Assembly: GCF_022581195.2 (NCBI RefSeq)
Contig: NC_061459.1
Span: 13,020,001-13,084,000 of the forward strand
DNA: 64,000 nucleotides
From: Helicoverpa zea
Taxonomy: Eukaryota; Arthropoda; Insecta; Lepidoptera; Noctuidae
Direction: 5' to 3'
In this document: positions 34,101-42,393 of the stretch, one piece after another
How positions within the stretch are numbered: position 1 is the stretch's first letter
Layout of the letters: every line of letters starts with the position of its first letter
Program-made: the position numbers and the translations under genes
Notes under the pieces: model-generated
Databases searched by the model: none
Seen by the model: the letters and a program-made list of their open reading frames with translations, nothing else
What the model was told of the DNA's origin: nothing

Positions 34101-36329
34101 TTTAAGTTGGTGTACTACTACTTCTTAGATATCGTTACCCGTCAATTCGATGTTTATGTTTAGCGAACAATATTGCTACAATACTATTGATTGTACTCCA
34201 GAAAAATACATATAGTTCATACTCACAAGCCTGACTGGAACAATGTGGGAGAAGCATCAACACACTTCCCAGTATCATGGGACCACATCACATTAAACTC
34301 CACAGGGATGCTGTTAGACGATATACTAGCTTTCTTTTGTAACAAATAGTCTGCCTGGCCCATAGCCTCGCTGTCCGACCGTGACCTCTTAACGCGCTTC
34401 TTAGGTTTTGTTTCATTCCCAGACATCTGTTTTTTTGCTATCTGTAGTATCTCTTCTATTGTGTTCTTCTGTGTCATCAAATACGGCAGGATCACTTTCG
34501 AAAATTGTGGACATGTCTGTGATAGCTTGTTACATATTGAAACAGCTAAGAACGACGTCCCGCCCAACGCAAAGAAGTCTTTATCTTTTATTTGATCATA
34601 AGTAAAGCTTCTACTCATTGCAGCCTTCAACTCCTTTAGAAACATGAATTTTAAAGAATCAACAGAATGTGGCACTCCAATTAATTTTTCAAACATTTTA
34701 CTCAATATTTGTTTTGATACCTTCCCATGAGGATTGGTGGGTAAGTTATCTACCCTCATAATTTTATCAGGCCAATGTTTATCATCAAGTTTACATTTTA
34801 AGAAGTCAGATAACTCTTGGCTGCTGAGAGTTTCTGAGGAGAAATATACAGCCAGGAGCATTGGTTTTGGTAGCCACACACATGAGCAAGTCTTTACTCT
34901 TGGACATTGCATGATGGTGTTTTCTATCATTTGTAAATTAACTTTGTGACCGAATCTCTTGATGACATCATCTTTGCGGCCCCTGTAGTAGATAGTACCG
35001 TTTCTGATCTCTCCGATGTCTCCAGTGTCCAAAAATTTGAGTGAGTTTAGCTCTTCTGGACCTTTCGCCTTGTTTAGAATAACACATTTTCTAGTTTTGC
35101 TTACTGTAATATAAAATAGTTAAGTTATGATTAAGATGTAAAAGAAAAATATATTTATTAAGGTTTTCTGTAAGAGGAAAACTTACCTAATATAATTTTT
35201 CCTGTATTTTTATTTTCTTTAGCATGTTCAACAATGAGTTCTGTTTCAGAGAGACAGCTACCCAGTGGCACTTCCCTGTCAGTTTGAATTTTTTTTAGGT
35301 CCAGTTCAGCCACACAGGCCCAGCATGACATTTCAGTTACTCCATACAATGTGAATATCTTTGTTTTGTTATCAAAATGCTTTAGTTCCCGTAACCTCTT
35401 AATGCTATTGAAGGGTTCTCCACCAAGTGCCAGTATCTTCAGTGTTGAGTTTGGACAGAAAATTTTGTTTTTGATATCAGCATTAGAATACTGTAAAAAC
35501 TTAGATGGTGTTGTTTGCCAGACTGTGACCGAGTTAGCTCTGTTTTGTGGGAATAACACATCTGCTCTATCAGGCGCAATAAGGAGAGATGCTCCATTCA
35601 TGCAGGCCAGTAATATTTCTACCATTGAAGGGTCGAATGTAAGCGGTGTAGAGAAGAATATAACATCTTCTGTTGTAATATTGAACATTTTGGTGAGATC
35701 AGTTATGTTGGGCTGTAGACAGTGGATGGGGACCTGTATATGTTTAGGTTCCCCGGTGCTGCCTGAAGTCATTGCTATGTATGAGTGAGCTGTATGCTTG
35801 ATGTGCGGTTCGGCTATCGTATCACAGCTAAAAAAACTTATAATCAAGTCAAACACAGACACGGTTTCATCTGGCTCTTTACCAAATAGTTCAGTCTTAG
35901 CTTCACTTTCATTATTTCTGATGATAATTATTGTTGTAAATTCAACGTCTTTAGCTATTGCCTCGATGTCTTGCGCCGGGTCCACAAACATGAATGTGGT
36001 GCAGCTTTTGTGGGCTCTGAAAACATTAAGTTATAATTTTTAGTACTGGACGAGGCTATTTAGTTAATTATTGCTGGAAAAACACGAGGTGGTACTTACG
36101 CGGCTATGACACATGGTATGATGATATTCCTCTCTGACACCAATCCAATGACTCCTTTATTACAGAGCATCAGCTGAAGCTTCTGTGATATGTACTCACA
36201 CACCCCATACAGTTCCGAGTACATGTAATTCTTGTAGACGCCATCGACGTAGTGTCTCACGGCGACGTTGGACGGAAACCTAGCACAAGTATTCACGAAA
36301 ACATCGTAATAACCGCGCTTCACTTTCAT
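31192..36329 (-). CDS. AASDH/ACSF4-type adenylation-carrier-propeller enzyme
   Basis: Complete six-exon gene, 967 residues. Exons in transcript order: 36329-36100, 36016-35187, 35103-34227, 33719-33404, 32152-31889, 31578-31192. All introns are GT-AG and the phases agree. The product is an acyl-CoA synthetase/NRPS-like adenylation enzyme. ATP-loop TSGSTGEPK lies at about residues 160-168, YGVTE at 301-305, TGD at 380-382, and the PHGKVSK catalytic lysine at about 481. A carrier domain follows with LGGTS, its serine (about 537) being the 4'-phosphopantetheine site. From about residue 620 a PQQ-type beta-propeller is seen as repeats (GSHSGKVVICD, GGYDGTVICF, AAYDGKVRCID, ASSNGKLCVLD). This order is diagnostic of AASDH (ACSF4, U26), proposed to activate beta-alanine. 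It is somewhat shorter than the human protein of about 1,100 residues. Introns 3-5 are enlarged by repeats; introns 1 and 2 are 83 bp each. Confidence 0.93.
31640..31864. mobile_element. 225-bp Harbinger-like MITE in AASDH intron 5
   Basis: Terminal inverted repeats begin AGGGATGATTTATATTAGGCC on the left and AGGGTTGATTTATATTAGGC when the right end is reversed, continuing into a GCCGTGCCGTG segment. Both ends are flanked by TAA (31637-31639 and 31865-31867), the 3-bp duplication typical of PIF/Harbinger elements. It has no coding capacity. It occupies 225 of the 310 bases of the intron and ends 24 bases from the splice donor. Without it the intron would be about 82 bp, the same as introns 1 and 2. 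Confidence 0.82.
32466..32640 (+). repeat. Helitron-like repeat in AASDH intron 4
   Basis: Starts GAATATTATAAAGCTGAAGA and ends GGCGGAAGCTAAT, matching the copy at 25994-26185 with internal decay. Confidence 0.55.
32935..33125 (-). repeat. ATG-tail family copy in AASDH intron 4
   Basis: Reverse-strand copy of the family seen at 16823-17165, recognised by CCCAACTTTGTTGGGGTC, GACCTCCTCTACAGTTACT and TTTCTGGCTTCTGACTACC. It appears diverged, and similar sequence may continue to about 33205. With the preceding Helitron-like copy it accounts for much of the 1,251-bp intron. Confidence 0.65.
33783..33850 (-). repeat. Helitron-like repeat fragment in AASDH intron 3
   Basis: AGCTTCCGTTAGCTATTTCA and CTCGCATCCCGAGGGATGCT match the reversed end of the CTAGT family. 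The rest of this 507-bp intron holds a GC-rich palindrome, GTCGACGCGTCGAC, near 34050, otherwise nothing recognised. Confidence 0.45.
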
Positions 36330-36629
36330 TTGCGATTATTTGCTAATATGAATGCCCTCTAAAAACAATAGTTTTATGGAGAATTCAAGGATACCGAATC
36401 AAAATTTTGCCTACGAATTCTTCCGAACATAATATCGGGGAATATATTAGTTCCTTTGATCTCTCAATAACATGACTGCAGCTAATGTTTACTAATTTGG
36501 ATTTTGTTTTGATTTGACTTATCAAAAACACCTGTGTGTAAGTCTTTTGACAAGACATAACGTTGACGTATGGTCGGTATGTCAAGTGTCAAAATAAATG
36601 TGACAGTTGACCAGTTGACAGTGTCGGGT

Positions 36630-37600
36630 CCATAGACATAATATTAGTAAACAGGACTGCGCATATAAACCCAAAAAACGAGCCGAGTGAAACAGTTAGT
36701 ACGGAGGCTGTCTGTCCCTTTCTAATAGGGTGACTATGAGATTAAGCTATGTGAGACAAATCCGAATTTGCTAAGATTATTAAACACAGATTAGTATTGA
36801 AGTTTTAACTTACGCAGTTTGTGACCTTAAGATACTAATAAAGGCTTTTAATAATTAGCGGAAATTAGCAGTATAAAAGCAGGGAGATTCGAAGTGAAGC
36901 CTGTTTTTTTTTGTATTTTTACTTCATATATAGACTGCTGAGCCATTTATGTCGCCTTTCTTCATTTTTTGGGAAGCTATAACAATAGTACAACAGTTTT
37001 AAAATCCATCACCCATATTTTGACTCGTTACAAGAATTCATGGGCACCCTAGTTGTTTGGTTTACGAAAATGTTATTATTAGCTAACCTGTGGAACGATA
37101 TATTGCAACCACCATAGGATTCACTTTTGCAAGTAGAAACGCAACACTTTTTCACCATTTTAATAGTTTAAATTGATTTAATACAAAAAAAATAAACAAC
37201 ATTTTAAATGCTGATTACGCGCCAAGAATGTTCAGGGTTACCGCTAGAAAATAAAAAAAAGCAAAATAAAAATTTATGTTGTTTATGTTTTAATAATAAA
37301 TACGAATAAATTAATGCGATTGTTATTAATTTGTTGACTGACAATTGTTAAAATAAGATAAAAATATAAGTGATTCAATTGTTTTTGGGAAGACAAAACT
37401 TTTGATCACAACATTTTTTTATGCTGGCAAGGTGTTAGAAAGAGACAAACAGCCTCCGTTCGAACTATCCCTCTCGGCTCGGATTTGCCTCTGTGCATTA
37501 TGCAACCAATTTAGTACCTTATTGCGTTAGAATAGAGTTCATTTTCGTAAATATATATTTTGAGCGTGCGCAATCTTGTTTAGTAATATTATATCTATGG
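36630..37600. mobile_element. 971-bp non-autonomous DNA transposon upstream of AASDH
   Basis: The ends are inverted repeats: CCATAGACATAATATTAGTA at 36630 and, reversed from 37600, CCATAGATATAATATTACTA. A second inverted block inside holds CGAGCCGAG and CGGAGGCTGT (36678-36725 against about 37436-37482). The right arm carries about 70 extra bases. The element is flanked by TCGGGT at 36624-36629 and 37601-37606, a 6-bp duplication (perhaps 7). It has no transposase frame. It sits 300 bases upstream of the AASDH start codon, so it may border or overlap the promoter. The superfamily is unclear. Confidence 0.78.
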
Positions 37601-38089
37601 TCGGGTCTGGTTATAGTTATAGACAAAATGGTTGTACTTTTTACTCCTTATATGGTTTATAGGTTTTATTTTATTTATATTGTAAATGGCTGTTGAAAGA
37701 TCAAAGGCTAACAAGGAACTTTACGACTCCCTCGAGACGAAAAATGGCCAAAAGCTTATCTTTAAACTTGCAAAGGTGCGGAACCAAAGATATAGCAAAA
37801 TCTAAAATATTGAAGAGCCAAGATGGAGCACTACTATACCATGACAGTGATATCTTAGAAACATGGTACCAATATTATAACCACTTGCTTAACACAAACC
37901 GTTCCACTACGACCTCCTTGCCAGAGGTGAGCAAAAATCTGGGCCTTGTACCACCAATACCACCTCAGGAGGTTAAAGACTCGCTGAGGAAAATGGCAAA
38001 TAAAAAGGCGATGGGTCCAGATGGCATTCCTATAGAGGTATGGAAGTGTTTGGGTAATGCAGGAGTTATAACACTGGTAAACTTTTTTA

Positions 38090-38316
38090 TAGTTCGGCCA
38101 TTCAGAGAATGCGTTCCTGACACGTCGCGATTGAACTGACGACGTAACTTTGCAATGGCGTTGCAGTTACGATAAAAATATTTTTGCTGGTTGTTTACCG
38201 TTTTAACAATTGAGGAGCATTAAAACAACATTATTATATCAATAATCAATGAATGTAGTTACGTCGTCAGTTCAATCGCGACGTGTCAGGAACGCATTCT
38301 CTGAATGGCCGAACTA
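38090..38316. mobile_element. 227-bp MITE, copy B, nested in RTE copy
   Basis: Identical in length to copy A at 22536-22762 and differing by two adjacent bases in the right arm. The TA duplication lies at 38088-38089 and 38317-38318. Removing the element and one TA gives AACTTTTTTAGCAAG, which restores the RTE codons for N-F-F-S-K. Confidence 0.92.
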
Positions 38317-38350
38317 TAGCAAGTTGATGCTGGAAGCCACATGCATACCA

Positions 38351-38747
38351 GGGCCCCGATTCTCCTAATTTTACTTAACCGTCATACGATTCAAGTTCAA
38401 CTCGATTCGACTGAGATCCGATTCCGACTCGATTACGATTGAAGCGTATGTGGCATTCCGCTATTTTTTTTTTAAATAAACGTTTTTATCCTTTTCTGTC
38501 ATTCAATAATGAATAATTTTGTCTGCGAATGATTTACGATTGCAAAATGATTGTACAGCAAACTACCGTATGGACCAAAATCACCAAAATAGTAGACCAA
38601 TCGCACACCAATCAAATGTCAATCGAATACGATTGGTCTTTTATTAGTAGCAGAATGCCCGATATGGTTAAAACTGCTATTGCGATCATATTGCGATTCG
38701 ATTTCTACTCGATTTTGACATTATTAACTTAGGAGAATCGGGCCCCA
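38351..38747. mobile_element. About 395-bp MITE nested in RTE copy
   Basis: Terminal inverted repeats GGGCCCCGATTCTCCTAA (left) and TTAGGAGAATCGGGCCCC (right). The interior is rich in GATTCGA/TCGATT-like words. Deleting 38351-38747 restores ATACCAGATGCTTGG, the RTE reading I-P-D-A-W. The duplication is probably CCA (38348-38350 and 38745-38747), but the runs of G and C leave the exact ends uncertain by two or three bases. GG-starting ends with a 3-bp duplication would suit a Harbinger-type element. Confidence 0.8.
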
Positions 38748-39744
38748 GATGCTTGGAGGATGAGTACAATAGTCCCTCTCTATAAAGGCAAGGGAAGCCG
38801 GTATGAGTGTAACAGCTACAGGGGTATTAAATTGATGTGCCACACCATGAAGTTGTACGAGAGAGTGATAGATACCCGGTTGCGTATGGAATGCTCACTC
38901 TCCAAAAACCAGTATGGCTTCGTACCAGGCATTTCAACCATTGACCCAACGTTTGCAATGACCATGATCGCAGAAGAATACAGAGCAAAGATTCAGCCCC
39001 TACATATCGCATTTCTTGACATGGAAAAGGCTTTTGATCGTGTACCTCGAAGTACCATTTGGTGGAGTCTCAGGAGACGAAATGTCCCTGAAGCATACGT
39101 CTCAGTAATTGCCGACATGTACAGGAATGTTCGTTCGTTCATAAGAACTATAGTAGGAGTGACAAAATCCATCCCTGTCACAGAAAGGTTCATCAAGGTT
39201 CGGTTTTGAGCCCATTCTTATTCAGCCTCGTGCTGGACACGCTCACCGAGGATGCTCAACAGAAAGCATCGTGGACTTTTGTGTACGCGGATGATGTAGC
39301 AATCTGTACAACGACTCGTGAGGCTCTGGAAGACGCTCTGGAGGCATGGAAGAGGCAGTTGCAGGCAGGTGGCCTAGTTCTGAGCGTTTCGAAGATTCAG
39401 TATATACGCTAAGAAGAAGAAGAATGATTGTAAATGGCTGTACAGTTATCAGTAAATTAGTGGATAAGTACATGGCAATGAGGCAGACCACTGATTTGCA
39501 AATGCAGCATACAACGGACGATCTGGCAAAGGTAGGCGCTAAATTCCATTCAATTTAATTTAATTTTTATTTTAACGTATTTAAATGACATTGGAACAAA
39601 TCTAAACGCGACTTATCTGCTATTTTGTATCGGAGATCCATGTACCTCTCTCTATTGACTAGTAACTATAAAATGGCTGAGCCAATTTAGATACAACATG
39701 TCTGAAAATTAACTCTGGAATACCAGGTTTCATTTAAAAATAGT

Positions 39745-40110
39745 TTTATAGGATGATGATGATGTCCTCCTAGCCGATTATCGGCTACGGCGGCTGTTCT
39801 CATGTAAAGAGATTAGCCAACTGCGCAGGAAATATTATAGTGCACAAGCATTTGTGCAGACACAGGTGCACTCCCTATTCCTTCACTCTCATAACCCGAT
39901 GGGACGGCAATTCGACACGACCGGAGAGAGATCAGGCGCAGGACCGACATTTACGTGCTCTCCGATGCACGGGTGTGTCAATAACCAACTTCCAGGCTCC
40001 GGGCTGCTTCGTGAAAGTTTCTAAGACCCACAAAACCATTTCGGCCCGACCCTGGAATCGAACCCGAGACCTCGTGCTCAGCAGCCGCGCTAGACCAACG
40101 AGGCAGTTAA
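39745..40110 (-). mobile_element. tRNA-headed SINE, minus orientation
   Basis: Reading on the minus strand: the head is CTGCCTCGTTGGTCTAG, an A box followed by a B box (GGTTCGATTCC), then the same body as the SINE at 51512-51869, with CCGTCCCATCGGGTTATGAG and GCCGCCGTAGCCGA, and an (ATC)n tail at about 39753-39765. The head is decayed and cannot fold as a functional tRNA. No exact target duplication was found. Confidence 0.78.
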
Positions 40111-42094
40111 CTAAGGATACTAATTACCTACTAGGTAACTAGCTTCAAAAATATTTTTTCGGAATTGAATGCCTCAAAAATTAAACAAAGATAAACTGTG
40201 ATACCTAACATGGAGCCGCGAATTTTTTTGGGGATGCAAAGGGTGACCCCTTCAAAATTGATAGGAGACGACCAAAGCGAGAGCGGCTTTTTCTGAAATT
40301 GTATAGCAATACTAATCTACTCATCTATTTTTAGTAAAAATAAAAATATTACGTAATTATGGTTTTATTTTGCCGCCTCCTAAATAGTGCCGCCCGGAGC
40401 ATTTGCCCCCACCCGCGCTACGTTACTGGTTGATCTTAAATTTTAAGTTTTTTAACATTTTTAATTTTGAAAATGATCTTTCAACAGATGTAACTGAAAC
40501 CGGCAGTGTAAGTAAAATTCTTAGCGCTATTGCTGTGTTCGGAAAAAATATTAAAATCAGATCATTGGTAAAAAGATATTGTATTTTTTAAATACACGGA
40601 CGTGCCGCCCGCGTGCGGTGCACGCCTTGCACGCCCGCTCTTACGGCGGGCCAGTTGAGTAGTCAAAAATAATCATAAACTATGTTCTATATTTATTTAT
40701 GGATACGTTAATGTTATAAATCAATGTGCGTTGATATGGAACACTGATATTTTTGTTGGAAAATTATTTTCAGAGATAAGTTTAATTTTTTTTTGTATCG
40801 AGAAAACTTTTCGAAAACCCCTTTTCAGAAATATGTTCAAGAATAATGAATATTTTTTTCGCTGTCAAAAATTGTATAGATTTTGCAAAAAAAATATCGA
40901 GACAAGCCAATTTGTGAGTTATCAGCGCCTTAAGCTTGCAAAGAGTTTCAGATAAGAGCGCTTTTATACAAGTCAAATAAAGTGAATGAAAAGATTAAAT
41001 AAAAAAAACTGTATAATACCGAAATGGAATCGAAATATAATCATATTCGAATTTTCGTGAAATTAGGACGCTGCTGCATACAGTTCTACTTGTCTGATTA
41101 GGCTCCAATTTTTTATTGTTAATAGAGCCATTTCGCATCAACAGTAAAATAGCTTATTTTCTTAAAGCTACGCCTCAAAATTTTAACATTGATGCCATAA
41201 TAGAATCTAGAATCAGCCATAGCAGAATCTCTCAAATAGCTTGGTACATTTCTCGAAGTTATTTTTTTAAACGACTATGTGTAGATGTTTATTTTTTTTA
41301 TAGCATTGCGGACGAAAGTAGAAAATCTTGGCCACTAGATAATTCAGCGAATACTGAAAAAAACGAAAGGTAAATTATTAAATCTGATAAAAAATGTATT
41401 AAGTATTTTCCAAGAATCATACTTTTAGTTACACATAATTATGCTACAGGCGAGTTGGGCAGGATTAACTGTACGCTAATCCTTTCGCTTCCGTGAGTTC
41501 CAAATAAGTTATTATTAAAGATTTGAGGAAATTCAAGTTACGTGAACGCGGAATCCTGGTTTCAAAATCACGTATTCTCTACTCTATCTCAGAGATTAAA
41601 CTGCAGTAGTATTATGAATTCAAGTGAGATTTCCTATTGTCTATTCTAGGTAATCTGAAACGTGCTTCTATGTTATTCTTGAAGATTTTACTACAAGTTA
41701 ATCTATAACCATCCTACATTAGAGATTTTAATTAAAAAAAAAACATCCGCGATTTGTTTCGTGCATCTTTTAAACATTTCTTTAAAAATATAATAGGCTC
41801 ATTATCAAACTTAACCTTATTTATATTCTGGAAAAATAAAATGAGTGATTGGATGCTGGGTATAATATAAAATCGGGCCTTTAGACGATGACTTCTAAAG
41901 TTTTCACTATTGTAAAACTTTATTTAAATAGGGTTTTAGCAATAATTTCGCTAATTCTGTAGCCTATGTGACGAAATCCTACTTAATAATGTATTCCACG
42001 GTGACAGTAGTTAACCGGGAAACAAGCTAAGATTAAGATGTTGTTAGCAGGGCGAAGGCTCTGCGGCTGAACTGACCTAAAACGTGTTCGGCAA
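40111..42094. other. Intergenic DNA, repeat-like remnants
   Basis: No gene is supported. Between 40200 and 40440 there is a stretch with GCCGCCTCCTAAATAGTGCC and CCGGAGCATTTGCCCC that looks like a decayed dispersed repeat. Open frames at 40403, 40731 and 41116 are phenylalanine/lysine-rich and show no domain. Confidence 0.4.
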
Positions 42095-42329
42095 GTGAAC
42101 GGGCCCAATCAATTAGGGGCGGTCAGCGATCCGCCAGAAAAGAGGGCAGCGCGCGCGCTCTCCGAGGAAACTCGGGAAATGGTGGCGGGGGTGTGCGCGG
42201 GCGGGGCGGGGCGGGGCGGGGCTGCTGCCGGAGGGTGCGTGCCGAGAGGCGCGAGCGAGCATCGATCGACTCGCGCTCAGTCCGCCGGGGCGGCCGGCGA
42301 GAGCGCGCGTGTCATGCGCTGCCGCTGAA
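42095..42329 (+). promoter_or_regulatory. GC-rich promoter/leader with GC boxes and initiator
   Basis: A sharply bounded CpG-rich block in AT-rich DNA. It contains a run of GGGGC units (about 42197-42222) resembling tandem GC boxes and a canonical arthropod initiator TCAGTC at 42277-42282, about 50 bases before the start codon at 42330. A four-codon upstream ORF (42314-42328) ends one base before that ATG. A longer frame opening at 42095 is in phase with it but would be transcribed only if the start site lies further upstream. Confidence 0.55.
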
Positions 42330-42393
42330 ATGGCCGGCGCTCGGGCGCTCGTCACCGCCTGCTGCTGCTGGTGGTGGCTGATTACCGCAGCCG
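42330..42393 (+). CDS. First coding exon: signal peptide of unidentified protein
   Basis: The exon begins ATGGCCGGC and encodes a 21-residue hydrophobic signal peptide with a C-C-C-W-W-W core and a likely cleavage after ITAA. It ends with GCAGCCG|GTGAGT at 42393, leaving phase 1. A short signal-peptide exon with a phase-1 donor, a GC-rich promoter and a very long following intron is the usual pattern for insect cell-surface or secreted proteins, including immunoglobulin-superfamily and receptor genes. The mature protein is not visible: no second exon was recognised up to 64000. Function is therefore unknown. The antisense open frame across this block reflects GC content. Confidence 0.6.

Larger units (their letters stand above)
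37694..39412 (+). pseudogene. RTE reverse transcriptase, frameshifted and interrupted
   Basis: Pieces in order: LYDSLETKNGQK and LAKVRNQRY (first frame, to a stop at 37803), KKAMGPDGIPIEVWKCLG (shifted frame, 37693-38139), MITE B, the linker KLMLEATCIP, MITE C, then DAWRMSTIVPLYKGKGS, YRGIKLMCHTMKLYERV, QYGFVPGIST, FLDMEKAFDRVPR (to 39208), a one-base shift near 39185, VHQGSVLSPFLFSLVLDTL and the catalytic YADD box. At least two frameshifts, two insertions and a 3' deletion make it non-functional. GPDGIP, the QYGF block and YADD identify it as a reverse transcriptase; the style is that of the RTE clade. Confidence 0.87.
37694..39426 (+). mobile_element. RTE-type LINE copy, truncated, with two nested MITEs
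   Basis: A 5'-truncated RTE insertion flanked by a perfect 15-bp duplication, ATTGTAAATGGCTGT, at 37679-37693 and 39427-39441. It begins at residues typical of the region before the reverse transcriptase (KANKELYDSLETKNGQK) and ends in CGCTAAGAAGAAGAAGAA, the 3' end also seen at 9635. The part between the catalytic box and this end is missing, so the copy has an internal deletion. MITEs at 38090-38316 and 38351-38747 were inserted later. Confidence 0.88.

Noticed and set aside
37493..39558. An open frame broken by the RTE insertion (37493-37693 rejoined to 39442-39558)
   Set aside because: The frames do match after removing the RTE copy, but the left half lies partly inside the 971-bp transposon ending at 37600 and has no coding character, so the continuity is chance.
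40403..41373. Three phenylalanine/lysine-rich open frames suggesting a transposase
   Set aside because: No catalytic motif, zinc finger or ordered domain could be identified; AT-rich chance frames fit better.
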